Below, piece by piece: positions 35,091 to 48,059 of a DNA stretch of 64,000 nt (positions within the stretch are counted from its first letter, which is position 1; each line of letters begins with the position of its first letter). Made by a program: the position numbers and the translations under genes. The stretch comes from Sophora flavescens. Its lineage: Eukaryota > Streptophyta > Magnoliopsida > Fabales > Fabaceae. The DNA is taken from contig CM061068.1 of the NCBI GenBank assembly GCA_030762895.1, positions 39,604,783 through 39,668,782 of the forward strand. Direction: 5' to 3'. The notes beneath the pieces are model-generated. The model was not told the origin of the DNA, did no database searches, and saw only the letters and a program-made list of their open reading frames with translations.

Positions 35091-37003
35091 GAGTGTGTTT
35101 GTTTCAAGGTATAAAATTATATTATCACAAATGATCTTCCTGGGAATGTTATTATCGGAAATGTTATTCATGTTAATGTGTTTGGTGAGTATTTAGCATT
35201 CCTAATAATGTTTTTAAAATTTATTTAATTTAAATATTAAAATATTTTAAAAATGTAAATAAATGTGGCAAAAACAGGTGGGAGTGAGAAGTTAGAGTTG
35301 GTTGAATTTTATTCATATAGGAATGTTAGATTCACACCCTTTAACATAGCAATAAAAAGTAAGCAAAACATGTGTAAATATTATTCCTGAGAATAGAATG
35401 TACTGAGAATAATTTTTAAAAGCTTGAAACAAACATGAGAATGTTGCATTCCTTACCTCACTTTCCCGAGAATGTATTTTCATATATTCACTACAAGAAA
35501 AATTGATTTTAGCGAGGGCCAAAAGCCGTCGCAAATCACAAAAATCCGTCGCAAAACAAGTTTTTCTGACGGATTTGCGACGGCCACAAATCCGTCGCAT
35601 ATAGGGTCGTCGCAAAATTTTTGTGAGGGCTTTTTATAAATAGCCGTCGAAAATTTGCGACGGCTTGGCCGTCGAAAATAATAAAAATTAGCGACGGCCT
35701 GGCCGCCGCAAATCAACGAGAAATTAGCGACGGTCCGGCCATCACAAATCACGAGAAATTAGCGACGGCCTCTGGCCGCCGCAAATTGCAATACATATTT
35801 TTTTAAAATAAAATAAATAATTTGTTGCTTTGCTTCTTTGGAATCACAAAACGTAAATCTTCCACTAATCACAACAACTGGATTATCTTCATAATTTTTC
35901 TTCTTAGCTTGCTCGGGTAACTAACTTCCATATCGAATTCGGTTCACTCTCTCCACCGGCCGCAACCATGGAGGATCTTATTCCAGCCTTATACCTTCAT
36001 ACTTGGCATTATTTCCAGATTCATCAACCTATAATACGAAGCCATGTAAAACTTATGAAACAAAACAAAACAAATGCAATTCATACATGGATTGAAGTTG
36101 AAACAAACACAAAACTTATGAAACAAATAGAATACCAGTGACCGTAAGAGGCTTGGATGGTGACCGGAGATGCAACATTGGCGGTGGCAGCGGTCTTCAA
36201 GAAATGGCAAGTGGGGAAAGGAGAGGAGAGGAAATGAGAGGAAATGGGAAACAAACGATATGCGTGGCCGTCCTTGCGGTGGTCGTGGTGGCCGCCCTTG
36301 CGGTGGTCGTGGTGGCCGTGGTGGAGATGCGAAGAGGTGGAGACGCGAACGGCTGGGAGCTGTGGAGGTGCGAGAGGAGAGAACTGGACGATAATGAAAA
36401 TGGGCTGGGTTCTGAAATATTATATTGGACATTAGCGACGGATTTTTCAAGGCCTAGCCGCCGCAAATTTGGACAAAATATTAGCGACGGCTTTGGCCGT
36501 CGCAAACATAGCCACCTCGAAATTCCCATTTCCCTTAGCGGACGGCTTTGGCCGTCGCAAATGTGGACAAAATATTAGCGACGGCTTTGGCCGTCGTAAA
36601 CATGGCCGCTTGAAATTCCCATTTCCTTTAGCGACGGCTTTGGCCGCCGCAAATCTGACAAAATATTAGTGACGGCTTTGGCCGTCGCAAACATGGCCAC
36701 CTCGAAATTCCCATTTCCCTTAGCGACGGCTTTGGTACATTAGCGACGGTTTGGCCGTCGCAAACTTGAATATTTCTCCACTCGAACTGGCGCCAAATTT
36801 TCGCGGAAATGCCCTCAACGACAGTGACGACAGAGGCCGTCGTAAAACGCCCAAGGCCGTCGCAAATCTGGGAAATACAACCGTTCCTGTTAGCGACGGC
36901 AAAGGCCGTCGCAAATGACAATTTTACTGACGGCATTGAGGTCGTCGCAAAAAATCCGTCGCAAATCATCATTATTCTTGTAGTGATTGAAACAAACGTC
37001 CCC
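35091..37003. mobile_element. Tourist-like MITE carrying a CACTA insertion
   Basis: The left end GAGTGTGTTTGTTTCAAGG pairs with the right end GAAACAAACGTCCCC as an imperfect TIR. TAA flanks both sides (35088-35090 and 37004-37006), the PIF/Harbinger target duplication. Without the CACTA insertion it would be about 413 bp. It is non-coding. Confidence 0.75.
35489..36985. mobile_element. Non-autonomous CACTA (En/Spm) element
   Basis: It starts CACTACAAGAAAAA and ends TTCTTGTAGTG, with 3-bp ATT duplications at 35486-35488 and 36986-36988. Both ends carry many sub-terminal repeats with GCGACGGC ... GCCGTCGC palindromes: about eight at the left (35510-35790) and over ten at the right (36430-36960). 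These are the expected binding arrays for a CACTA transposase. The middle (35800-36420) holds no transposase. A short G-rich duplicated block lies near 36270-36330. The ORFs of 100-150 codons here read through the repeats and are not believed. Confidence 0.93.
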
Positions 37004-37006
37004 TAA

Positions 37007-38059
37007 GTGTTTTTTTCTTTTGATTAATCAGATTCATAACAAGTATATATGAACTTCTCAAAAATTATTTGTATATATTTCATTGTTAATTAAGGAGAAC
37101 TTGGTTTATAAATAATTAAATATCCTATATGTATATTGGAGACTTTTCTGAAAGAGTGATGGTAAATACTAAATAGTACGAAGGGGGTATTTTGCTTATC
37201 AAAAAAACAATATAGTACGAAGGGGGTCATACGAAAGTTACAAAAGTTTTGTAAAAGAGAAAGAATAATAAATGCACTCTCTTGATCTCAAAAATCAATC
37301 CTTTTATAACCAATTAAAAAAGAAACAAGTCATTCGTAGGACTTTCCTTTGGTAAAAATAAGTATTGAAATTAGGTTAATTAGTCAATCCCTATTTACCA
37401 AATTCTGAACTTTCTTTTCACCAAACTGATATCAATGTTGAATGGTATATCAATATCATTGGTCGCATATGACATTGGATACAACTCCATGGTAAAAATC
37501 AGATAGGATCAACCATTAAGTCATAGTTTCAATATCATATTAATCAAACATGTACATGTATGCTTATGAATTTGCATCACAACTTCAATAAAAGAGACTG
37601 TACGATAGTTTTGAATTTTTGATGATCACGGTCATGATCGGTACGTTATTGTTGTCCAAGGTGAGTGTGAAAGTAGCAGTTGTTAGGACCCATGTCCTTT
37701 ATTTGCGTAACAATTGTCATAAGTAGGTCGAATTAGCCATATCTTATCATAATAACGTGCAAATATTATACAAAATATTTTACTTAATTAAGCACTGCAT
37801 AGTTATCATGGTGCTAAGATGATTCAATGTTGAACCTACTCACCGCGTGGGTCTCAGCCTCCGCACCAACCTTTCTTCTATATACATACAAACAGTTGTA
37901 AAGAGCTTCCATTGACGTAAAAAGCAGGCCCATCAATATTAGCCGAGTTTGCGTTATTAGTTGGGAGGATATCATGATTCGATCTTCGAAATTATGCACA
38001 CCCCCTTTCTTATTCTCCTTTCCCTCCCTTTATCCCTTAGTTACCCTTGAAAATACCTT
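37007..38059. other. AT-rich intergenic DNA
   Basis: No gene or clear element seen. Confidence 0.5.
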
Positions 38060-38765
38060 GGGTGTGTTTGGATGAGACATTTGAAGAGGACAATTTTAAG
38101 TGGGTAATGAAAACATTTCAATCTTAAATACTTTATTTGTGTATTAAATATGAAAGATTTTAGAAATCAAGGGATTTTATGTGGGCATTTAGTTTAAGGT
38201 AAATATGAGAAATTTAAAATACCACTTAAAGAGGTGGTATTTTGAAATTCTCTCTCTCTACTCATGTGTCACCCACCACCGACGCCAACCCCCAAACCCG
38301 ATCCCCGGACCACCCGGGTCCGATCCCCGAACCACCGAAGCTGGGTCCTGGACCCGGCCCCCAAACCACCAGCACTAGACCACCTAACCCGACCCCCGCA
38401 CCACTCGGACACGGCCCTCGGACCACCGGCCTCTGCACCACCCGGGATCGACCCCCGCACCATCTGGGCCCGGCCCCCGCACCACCCGGGCTTGGCCCCC
38501 ACACTACCTGACCCCGCACCATCCAGGCCCGACCCCGCACCACCGGACCCGACCCCGACCCCGACCTCGACCCCCGCACCACCCAGGCCCGCCCCAAGAA
38601 GGTAATTAAATTGCTTTATCCAAACAAGAAATTTGAAATTCGAGGTATTTGAATTATTCTATCCAAATAAAATATTTCAAAATGAAAGTAATTCAATTGA
38701 AGCAATTCAATTGTCTTGTATTTCAAATTCTTTTAAATTTAGGAATACTCCATCCAAACACATGA
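38060..38765. mobile_element. MITE-like element with a C-rich minisatellite inside
   Basis: The left end GGGTGTGTTTGGATG is matched at the right by CATCCAAACACATG. No clear target duplication was found, so the borders are approximate. The ends are AT-rich, but the centre (38270-38600) is extremely C-rich. Confidence 0.5.
38270..38600. repeat. C-rich minisatellite (CCCCGGACCACC type)
   Basis: Degenerate units of about 12-30 bp built from CCCGGACCACC and CGACCCCCGCACCACC. Pro-rich frames are open on both strands; I treat them as a by-product of composition. Confidence 0.75.
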
Positions 38766-39116
38766 GATTTGTTTGGGAGTTTGGAGAGGAATGAAGAAAG
38801 AAAGGAATGTGAAAGGAAAAATAATTTCTCACCTTTTACAAGGGTTTATTTTTCAACTAAAGAATCAAAACTCCCCGTCATAGGTCACTCCAATGATAGG
38901 TCATTTATGTGGACCAACAGTAACACCAATAATATATAATAACGATAAAAACCTGCATGGCAAGAATTCCTCTTCTCCAAGTTCTCATTGGATCTCAAAT
39001 TGCGTCAGTGGGTATTATGTAAGTTTTTTGGGTCCTATTTTAATCTCTACCCGAGCTGGTGGTACTGATGTGGATTCATCGTTCAAGTCAGATAGTTTCT
39101 TGTTGGTCATGAATGA

Positions 39117-39855
39117 GGGCTCGTTTGGTAATCAGGATAAGAGAGACATGATAAAATAAGCTATCATATCCTGTCTGAAACTATTGTTTGGTGAGCCGGC
39201 AGGATAGGATAAACCAATCATGTCACCTATCATATTAATAATTAGAACTCAACAGGATAGGGTAAGGTGATTTATAGTATAATAAAGTATAAAAATATTT
39301 TATATATAAAATAATTAAAGTGTAATAAAATATAATATGATTACCAAAAAAGGTATAATAAAATATAAAATAATAAAAATATTAATGATTAATTTTTAAA
39401 AATATTTTTATTTTGTCACAAGGCTAATTTTGTTACTTCACATTATTTTAAAAAACTGAAAAATAAATAAAAAATTATTCTAATAATATAACTATATGTA
39501 AAGTAAAAACTAAAAATGAATATTTAAAATTATAACAAAATTAATTTAAGCTAAACCATATTTTAAAATTTTGAAATATTATATGTAATTTTATGATAAG
39601 GACAATTTTATCTTTTTATATAATCTTAAAAAATAAAAATTATAAAAACTAAAATCTAATAAAATATTAAAACATTCAGAACAAAAACGAAAATTTTAAA
39701 ATTCGTACTAAAATTACAATACTATCCAGTTGGTTATCTGGTGGACACCAAACGTTGGATAGGATAACAACTTATCATGCTCATATCATATCCTACTCAT
39801 ATCATATTTTCTTATCATATTTGTCCCTATCCTATCATGACTACCAAACAAGCCC
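39117..39855. mobile_element. Tourist-like MITE
   Basis: The left end GGGCTCGTTTGGTAATCA pairs with the complement of the right end ATGACTACCAAACAAGCCC. TGA lies on both sides (39114-39116 and 39856-39858). Length 739 bp, AT-rich and non-coding. The sub-terminal GATAGGATA blocks are also inverted. Confidence 0.75.
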
Positions 39856-40995
39856 TGAAAATCTGCGGGGGAGATATTTGCTAAGACGCTTTAGTATTCA
39901 AGTCAATCTTAAAATAGAAACACAAAAGAGAAAGTATAAATACAGAGAGCATCGAACCCAGTCCCAATAGATATATTTGTTGTGCTCTCTTGAATTGACA
40001 AATATAATTAACAAAAGTAGATAAGAAAAATTAATTTTTACAGGAATCAAGCTGATGAATTTAAACTATTTTCCTAAATTTCTCTAGGTAATATGTAAAT
40101 TTCACTATAAATCATCGTTGATGTTGGTGGTATTCTCCGACCTTACAAGGGGACGTGCCTTCCCCAAATCTTTTTTTTTTTGTATAAAAAAAAAGAATTT
40201 AAACTAGTTTCCTGGTTTTTAATTTGTGTATGATTATCAAACAAACAGTACAAGGTCTAAAAGTAACTCAATTCCTTTACCAAAAAAAAAAAGTAACTCA
40301 ATTCAATCACATTAAGGTGCGACAATGAAAATAAATTAAAAAATGAGCAACAAGATACTAAGTAAGTGGCGTAAAAACCCAGTTTGGTTATCATTAAGGA
40401 TAAACCTTCTGAGTTCTAATTTTATTGCCATTTGTTAACTTTGTTTTCTTCCTTAAAGCTACGTTCTACCTTGTGATGGATATTCACATCTAACTTTCAA
40501 ACAAAAAGAACGTGTAAAAACTGATTGAGTAAGGTCCATCCATATACAGCAAAAGATCTTATCGCAAACAATTGTTAGCTAGATGATCTAAGTTCTCACA
40601 AGCATCGTTATCATGCACATATACATTCCATGCTGCACGAAATTAATATTTGCTACTACTTCATAACAAAGCCCCCCTTTCGCGGAGGTTTACATAATAA
40701 AAAAAATATGGAAAATGTTGGGTCATGAGTCATGACAAACTTGTAACCCTGCACAGTTCAAATATGGGCACAATTTATAAAGACAAAAACCAACAAATGA
40801 CTTTTAGGTTTTAGCTGTTTTTCATACATCAATACGGCCGATATAATTAATTATAATAATATAATAATGATGCTTGTGAAAACTATATCACCTGAAGCCG
40901 AAGCACTACGTCAAAAGGGAATGAAAAATGTGAGACCATTTGACACAATTAGCTAAAAAGCTACTGAAATGAAAGCTAAAAAGTTGGTAAACTAA
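39856..40995. other. AT-rich intergenic DNA
   Basis: Nothing recognised. Confidence 0.5.
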
Positions 40996-41350
40996 GGTTC
41001 TGTAGCACGTACAATAAGCTACTTTATAAGCTTGTTTAATTAAATAGAGTTGTTTGGTAAAAAGCTTATCTTATTAATTTATAGTTTTTTTTATAAGCTA
41101 ATTTATTTAGCTTATAGCTTATTAAATTTTCTCTCATTTTTACCACATTCACTTAATAAAATTCTCACTTTATCATGTCTATCGTAAATATTTTTTTTAT
41201 GTCATTTTACATTTATAAGCTAGTTTAACCGTTAATTTTATCAAACACTTCAAATTCAATAAGTTAGCTTTTCAGCTATCAGCTATAAGCTAAAAATCAT
41301 CTTATCATCTATAAGCTAGCTTATATCCGTTATTATTTCCAAACAAAGCC
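40996..41350. mobile_element. Tourist-like MITE, 355 bp
   Basis: The ends GGTTCTGTAGCACG and CCAAACAAAGCC form an imperfect TIR, flanked by TAA on both sides (40993-40995 and 41351-41353). The interior repeats ATAAGCTA and TAGCTTAT in both orientations. Confidence 0.55.
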
Positions 41351-42159
41351 TAAATTGGAAATATTTAGTAAAATTAGCATAACAATAAGTTTATACATTT
41401 AATAAATGATATATATCAAAAGATCAATAATATATATTAAAAGATAATAATAATTAAAAATACAAATATCATCATCATCATTATTAGAGTTTAATTGATA
41501 TATGTTAACAATATAAAGTTTTTAAAATAGTTAAGATATGAGTAAAAAATAATTTTACTAACGTAACAATTTATGATCGGATGTTTGGATAAACAAGACA
41601 AAAATTATTGTACAAAAATCAATGCACAAAATTCATTTTTTAATAGGCTCTAGTTTTGGACATTAATAAGATTATAGTCAAATTAGATTATTTTAGCTTA
41701 TTTCATAAGTTTAGGATATAAATTCCCTAAAAAAAGGATATAAATACTATTTTATTGTTTTTTTTTACAACAAATACTATTTTATTGTTAGTCAAATAAC
41801 TTTTTCAATCATTTCATATATATCTCTTTTGATCATTTAATACATAAAATTAATTTTTGTATACCATAAAATATAGATCATGTTAAAATCATTTTTCAAC
41901 AAATATATCAAACATAAAATTGATTTTGATATAATCAATTATAATAACAATAAGTTAAAACAATATATTTTCACAACTGATTCAAACACTCTTAATGCCT
42001 AAAATAGGAGCTTATTGAAAAGACTGCTTTTGTACATCGATTTTTTTTATCTACTAAAAAATATCTAAATAAAATAGAACAGTCATATCTTTTTATAAAA
42101 ACTATTTTTTTATAATTAATATGATCAAACACACCATAAATATATAATGTTCGAATAAT
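41351..42159. other. AT-rich intergenic DNA
   Basis: No gene seen; poly-T and AT-rich stretches only. Confidence 0.5.
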
Positions 42160-42164
42160 GGTTC

Positions 42165-43643
42165 TGAAATAGACAACTATAAACACGAGAAGTGGGTTGA
42201 ATTGTGTTTATCAGAATTTAAACAAAATTGAAATCTTTTCGCAAACAGAAGCTTAGTTCAGACGAGTGGAAAGATACAGGACAGACGGGTAATCTGTGTG
42301 ATGAAATTTTAATAGTGACTTTGACAAACACACCACTTGATAAACGTATAAGAAAACTAATGAGTTTAAGGAAAGAGAGATTGACACGGTTATTTATCCC
42401 GGTTCACTCTTCAAAGTAAAGAGCTACATCCAGTCCTTGGTTGCACCAAGATTTATCCACTATAGCCGATCAGGTTACAGACTCAAGTATTGTTTGTACA
42501 CCTAGCCTCTTCAGGCTCCAAGACAAGTATTCTTTGCACACTTAGCCTCTTTAGACTCACTTAGGTTTGTTTGAGAGATTTGGTTTGTAATAAATACAAC
42601 TTCAGACAGACAGAACTTTCACTAACACTCAGAGAGTGGTTTAAATATAAAGCTTAGGAAAGTCTGCGTAATAACTTCAAATGATTGAAGAATACAGAAT
42701 GAAAGAATGAAGATATTAATCCACAAGGCAATGGCTCTTTAATGCTATGTGTATTCTTTATCTTCATCTTCAATGACTTCTGTATTTATAGTCTTCAAGC
42801 ATTTAGGATCTGTTAGAGACATTCCCTCAGATGTTGGCTTCAAGCAGAACTTCGTTAAATGGAATAGAGTCGTTCTGGGCAGTCATTACTGCAATAAAAA
42901 TGTTGGTTGTACTCTAACATGAAGGATCATGGCTTTATACATCGTGATATAGCCATATCAGAGTTGTGTAGAGAGCTTTTTGTACTTTGCTAAGTACCAT
43001 TCCCTTTTCGTGTAAGGACCAGAGGTACTAGGGAATAAAGCATGTTGGAAGCATTCTTTAACTGGTCTTTGGTTCTGATAACAGAATCTTTTTTCTTGAT
43101 TCTGGTTTTTGAAATAAGATTCTGATAATTCTTATAGAATTTGCATCCATAAGATAAGTGCGTCCATCTTGAAAATAACAGCGTCCATCTTGAAAATAAC
43201 AGCGTCCATCTAGCCAATTAAGATTTTACATTCGAACGGGCTAGTAGACGAGCTCCACATGCCATGTCATTGGTAAGAGCTTCTCATTAAGGACTTAGCA
43301 AGTCCAAAAACTTGTGTGGACGAGCGCTTCTGTCACCTTAGTGGACGAGCGCTTCTGTCACTTTAGTGGACGAGCGCTTCTCCCACTTCAGTGGACGAGC
43401 GCTTCTATCACTTCAGTGGACGAGCGCTTCTGTTACTTTAGTGGACGAGCGCTTCTATCACTTCAGTGGACAAGCGCTTCTGTTACTTTAGTGGACGAGC
43501 AGATAGATGATTCTTACAGTTTTAATCTGCACACTAGATATATAGGTTAGCAACCAATATGAAGGTTAATTAAATCATTAACCAATGTTTAGTTCTCATC
43601 AAAACTTAGGGAAATGCACATCAGACATTTTAGAGACTTAACA
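42165..43643 (-). repeat. 3' LTR of the SIRE element
   Basis: 1479 bp, about 104 bp longer than the other LTR, mostly because it carries more copies of the 25-bp repeat. Confidence 0.9.
43313..43505. repeat. 25-bp tandem repeat in the SIRE 3' LTR
   Basis: About eight units of GTGGACGAGCGCTTCTGTCA plus five variable bases. The right LTR has about five units (54485-54597). Confidence 0.9.
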
Positions 43644-43657
43644 ATCTCCCCCTTTTT
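43644..43657 (-). other. Polypurine tract of the SIRE element
   Basis: On the minus strand, AAAAAGGGGGAGAT ends directly at the 3' LTR border, the expected site of plus-strand priming. Confidence 0.75.
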
Positions 43658-44257
43658 GATGATGACAAACATTGAGATGATTTAATGAACCTAAGAAAAT
43701 ATCAACAAAGAAAATAGCATATATCAGACAAGTTGAAATTTTCTTAAGCGGACAGGTCATGCAGATGCTTGATCAGACATTAAGACTATATAATCCGTTT
43801 AACTTAGTCACACATAAGTTTGACTTGTTTTAATTACTTTTAAATTATTATCAGAGCAATCTTACTTAAGATTTATCTGTGCAATTATAGCAACTATCAG
43901 AACTTACTCATGTCCATGTATTATTTAAGATTCATATCATATTCATTCTCCTATTCTCCTATATCACATTTCTCATTTCTCCCTATTTTGTCAACATCAA
44001 AAAGGAATAAACTATGAAAGCATTAAAAAAATAAATGAGAAATTTATTTTATTCATCATGAACGTTTACAAATACAAGGTAGTCTGACTACCTAGATTGA
44101 CTAATTAACAAAAATAAAGCAGCAACCCTAGGCTCTAAGAGCAGCCTAGCTTGCCTTTCTTCATCTAGTTGTCTATTCTTAAGTCTTCTACTTGTCTTTG
44201 AAGCAGATTAAAGTCTTGTAAGGCCACTATTTGAGAAGAGACAGACAGAGAAAAGTG

Positions 44258-46319
44258 CTAGGATGAGGCTAAAACTGGGGGTGCCTTAGGTAGAAATAGG
44301 GGAGAGGTGATGGAAGGGAAGAAAAGTTCATGGAGAGTTTGAAGGGCATAGAAAGGAAGAAAGACGAATTTGAAGATAAGACTGATTCTGACACAGTTAG
44401 TATCAGGTGAAGGAAACACACAGGAAAGTCTATCGGACAGAGACAGCCTAATGATTGTTATTTGAATAGGTGGGGGAATAGGTGTTTGAGCTAAAACAGA
44501 GGGAGGGATAGGCAATAAAGAATCAATATGGCAGAAAAAAGAATTAGATCCCGTGACTAACATAAAGAAATACCTAGACCAATGTGGTAGCATTACAACA
44601 GAAGCAGGATAGTGAGTTCCAGCTAATGTTCTAATGAAGATAATAATAGGTGGGCAGAAGAAAAGTTCTCTACAAGGGTTAAGAATATGAGATGGAGGAG
44701 AAGGGATGAAAGAGACGTGTGAGATACTTGTAAATAAAAGAGATTGCAGATCAGACACAAAGAGTCTCGATGATATGTCATTTTGTTCTTTGGGAGCAGA
44801 GTCCCTATGAACAACTGTGTACTGACAGTCATCGAGTACAATAGTGAAAGAAGATTTTTGAGTTTGAAAGGAAGAGACAGGTGAAGAAATATGAGATGCA
44901 ACAGAAAGAGGTTGAACAAAAAGGGCAGATGGAGAATAGACAGAAGGGTTGATGATACCTTGATGAGAAGGGGAAGGGAATGAAGGAGATGTCTGCTCTT
45001 CAGATATCTTCAACTTCTTGTGAGAAGGAGACACTTGGTCATCATTGGGTACAACTATCTAAGCTCCTCCAGACAGGTCTTCTACAGTGTTAGATTTTGC
45101 AGGTACTGGGTAACCAGATCTTCTCTTTTTGGGAATAATTTCCAAAATGAAAGTCTTCTTTGGTTCTTCCAGGACTTGCTCTGTCTGCTCCCCCTGAGCA
45201 GATACTTCTTCTTTGCTAGGCTCAGACTCAACTAGTTTGACCTTGGCAAAGGTCTTCACCATCTTCCTTTTCTTGCTGGGATGAGTAGGAACATCCACTA
45301 ATTCCCCAGCTTCACTAGCTTTCCTCTTGGGAGAGGGTTTCCTCAGCCTGAACCTCATGGGCTCAAATGTTTCAGCAGAATCTTCAGATACTGAGGGTTG
45401 CAGCTCTGGAATTTGGTCTCGTCTGGCCACTTTTCCAGATGGTTTGAGCAAACTTTCAGAAATGGGAACTTCTGATTTTTCAGTGGAAACCACTGGTTCT
45501 TCCTCCTTCTGCTCAACAACAGGCTGCTTTGTTGTCTTCCTCCTCATAAGCAAGAGGGATTCCCTTGATGTCCATCATAGACAGTATTTTCCTGTCTATG
45601 GGCAGTGACATGTCCACAAAGTGAACATCACTAGGAACAAACAACTTGTTCCTGAATACCCTTGTCAGCAACATCCCATAAGGATAGGTCTGTATGTTGG
45701 TTCTCTTGATCAGAGTCTCAAGATACAAGTAGATGAGGTCGTTGATGTCAACCTTTATTTTGTGGATCAAGTGGTACAGAGCAAATCTGTCCATCTTGGT
45801 CATACTGTCTCATGAGCCTTTCCCTGGCATCACGCACTCCAACAGCAATTTGTGCAGGAATCTGCACTTGACCACCATGTTGACAGGCTTAGCGTTCACT
45901 GGTTTGGGAACACCATAGATGGCAATGTTGACATTGTCAGCTCCCACTTCATATTCCCAGTTGGGTGTGAAGCCATCTCCGATTCTCGGACATTTTGGGA
46001 CAAGCTCCAGAGAGCTAATGGGGAAGAGAAGGGTTTTATCCCCCATTTCAGTCTTAAAGCTTTTGATTCCGTTGAGTCGGTTGGTGACAACCACAACATT
46101 TCTCCAGAACGTTTGAACAAGCTTAGGGTGAACAAGCTCCTTGATGTCGAAGAAAGGAGTCCACTTAGAGTACTCCAACTCCTCAGTGACATCTATTCCT
46201 AGTTTCTTCATCTGTTGAAGATCAACAGTCTTTCCTGGAATGATCTTTTCTATCTCAGTAACCTTGAGATTGTATTTCTCGGCGATTTCTTTTGTAGAGA
46301 GATGCTTGGATGATGCCAT
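44258..46319 (-). pseudogene. Extra ORF after pol in the SIRE element
   Basis: Starts MASSKHLSTKEIAEKYNLKV at 46319 and would give nearly 690 residues. Lesions: an in-frame TGA at about 45810, a frame change near 45540 and an in-frame TAG at about 45059. The N-terminal half looks globular (KWTPFFDIKELVHP, MGDKTLLFPISSLELV). The middle is Lys/Glu/Pro-rich with SKKRKMVK. The C-terminal part has hydrophobic stretches. SIRE-group elements carry an ORF in this place, sometimes called env-like. I see no firm evidence of an envelope function; a 'putative plant transposon protein' domain is an alternative. Confidence 0.65.
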
Positions 46320-46599
46320 CTTTTTGAGAGAAAAACGATTCTAGGGTTTCGAGAGAGAAGAGGGTTTGAAAGATGAGAAGACAAACAGATTTTGGAATAT
46401 TGAAACGTAAAGGTTCAACCTTTCTGATATATTGTCTTTTATAGTCATAAAGATAAGAGAGAGAAAAACGATATTTTTAATTCAAAAAGGGGCACGAGTT
46501 GTAGCATAGTAACTCAGCAGAGTTAGACAGGTAAGCATAGACAGGTGATAAAGCACAGACTGGTTAACATTCAAACATGTCACTCAACAATGCAATGCA

Positions 46600-47566
46600 T
46601 GTTTAGATTATCTCTAATAAATAAAAACCTTTCTTCTGCGAGGGGTTTAGTGAAAATATCAGTCCATTGATTTTCAGTTATAACAAACTTAATATCAAAG
46701 ATGCCTTTCTGAACATAATCCCTACTAAAATGATGTTTGATTTCAATATGCTCGGCCTTAGAATGCTGAATTGGATTTTTAGTTAAGCATATAGCACTGG
46801 AATTGTCACACCATACAGATATGTTATGTTCATAAATAGAGTAATCTTCAAGTTGATGTTTTACCCATAAGAGTTGAGAGCAGCAACTAGCGGCAGAGAT
46901 GTATTATGCTTCAGCATTAGACAGGGCAATGGTTGTCTGCCTCTTGCTTGACCATGAGACTAAACTTGCTCCAATGAAGTGACATCCTCCACTGGTGCTT
47001 TTTCTTTCTATTCTGTCTCCAGCAAAATCAGCATCAACTAATCTGTATTCTTTTGATCTTAAATACAGCAAACCAAGATTAGTAGTTCCAAGCAAATATC
47101 TAAATATTCTTTTAACAGCCTTAAGATGAGATTCTCTAGGATCAGATTGGAATCTAGCACACATACAGACACTAAATTGAATGTCAAGTCTGCTTGAAGT
47201 TAAGTACAATAGAGAGCCAATCATACCTCTATAGACAGCTTGATCTACCTTTTTACCTTCATCATCTTTGCTTAGTTTTGCATTGGGTTGCATAAGGGTT
47301 TTCATGAGCTTTGTATTTTCCATTTTGTATTTCTTGAGTATCTCTTTGGTATATTTTTGTTGATGAGTGTAAATTCCATCTGAAATAAAGGCCACATTGC
47401 TTGATTCTCTTAATGTGGATCTGGTTCTTACTCCTTCAGAAGGATTTCCAATAATAAGATCATTAGGATGATGAGTGTTGAACTTCCAATCCCTTTTGAG
47501 ATCATCATGAAGATCTTGACTTATATGCTGACTCGTTTGTTCCACTTTTCTGTCAGCCTCGAGCAC
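46600..47566 (-). pseudogene. Pol remnant: RT edge fused to RNase H, RT core deleted
   Basis: The frame reads GNPSEGVRTRSTLRESSNVA, which lies just before the copia RT, then jumps to DGIYTHQQKYTKEILKKYKM, which lies after it. No FDVKTAFL- or YVDD-like motif occurs between. The junction is in frame, so the RT palm and fingers were removed by a clean deletion. RNase H follows (RLVDADFAGDRIERKSTSGG, QTTIALSNAEA), and a TAA stop interrupts it at about 46904. Confidence 0.8.
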
Positions 47567-47715
47567 AGGTTCTCTCTCGGTTAAGTCGGGTTGTTGAATT
47601 CTGGATTGTTTATATCAAGACCTGCAAGATCATCTTCTAGATCTGATAGTTCTTTATCAGTCTTTAATTCATCATTGAATTTAACATGAACAGATTCTTC
47701 AATAATACAAGTTCT

Positions 47716-47958
47716 TTAATTGTAAACTCTAAAAGCCTTAGACATTTCATAATATCCTACGAAAATACCTTTATCTACCTTAGAATCAAACTTTCCAAGA
47801 TTATCTCTGGTATTCAGAATAAAACATTCACATCCAAAAGCATGAAAATAAGATATGTTGGGGCATTTTCCTTTCCACAATTCATAAGGATTCTTTTTTA
47901 GAAAAGACCTAATAAGTATTCTATTTTGTACATAACAAGCAGTATTGTGAACACCCAT
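47716..47958 (-). pseudogene. Integrase, downstream part, SIRE element
   Basis: Reads TACYVQNRILIRSFLKKNPY, ELWKGKCPNISYFHAFGCEC and GKFDSKVDKGIFVGYYEMSK, the usual end of the copia integrase core. It joins the other half at 50571 when the inserted solo LTR and one ATACT duplication are ignored. Confidence 0.85.
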
Positions 47959-48059
47959 TTTTGTTCGTCCTTTATTATAACATTACACTTCAAGGAGACT
48001 AATAATAATAAAATGAAAAAATGAAGGAAGTAGGGGACTTATAGCTAATTTGCTTTTGG

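Noticed and set aside
35313..36972. ORFs of 90-153 codons within the CACTA element
   Set aside because: They are translations of sub-terminal repeats and the G-rich block; no transposase motif.
38242..38605. Pro-rich ORFs on both strands
   Set aside because: They follow from C-rich minisatellite composition; several frames are open at once.
43314..43550. ORF over the 25-bp repeat in the SIRE LTR
   Set aside because: The repeat period is not a multiple of three and the site is an LTR.
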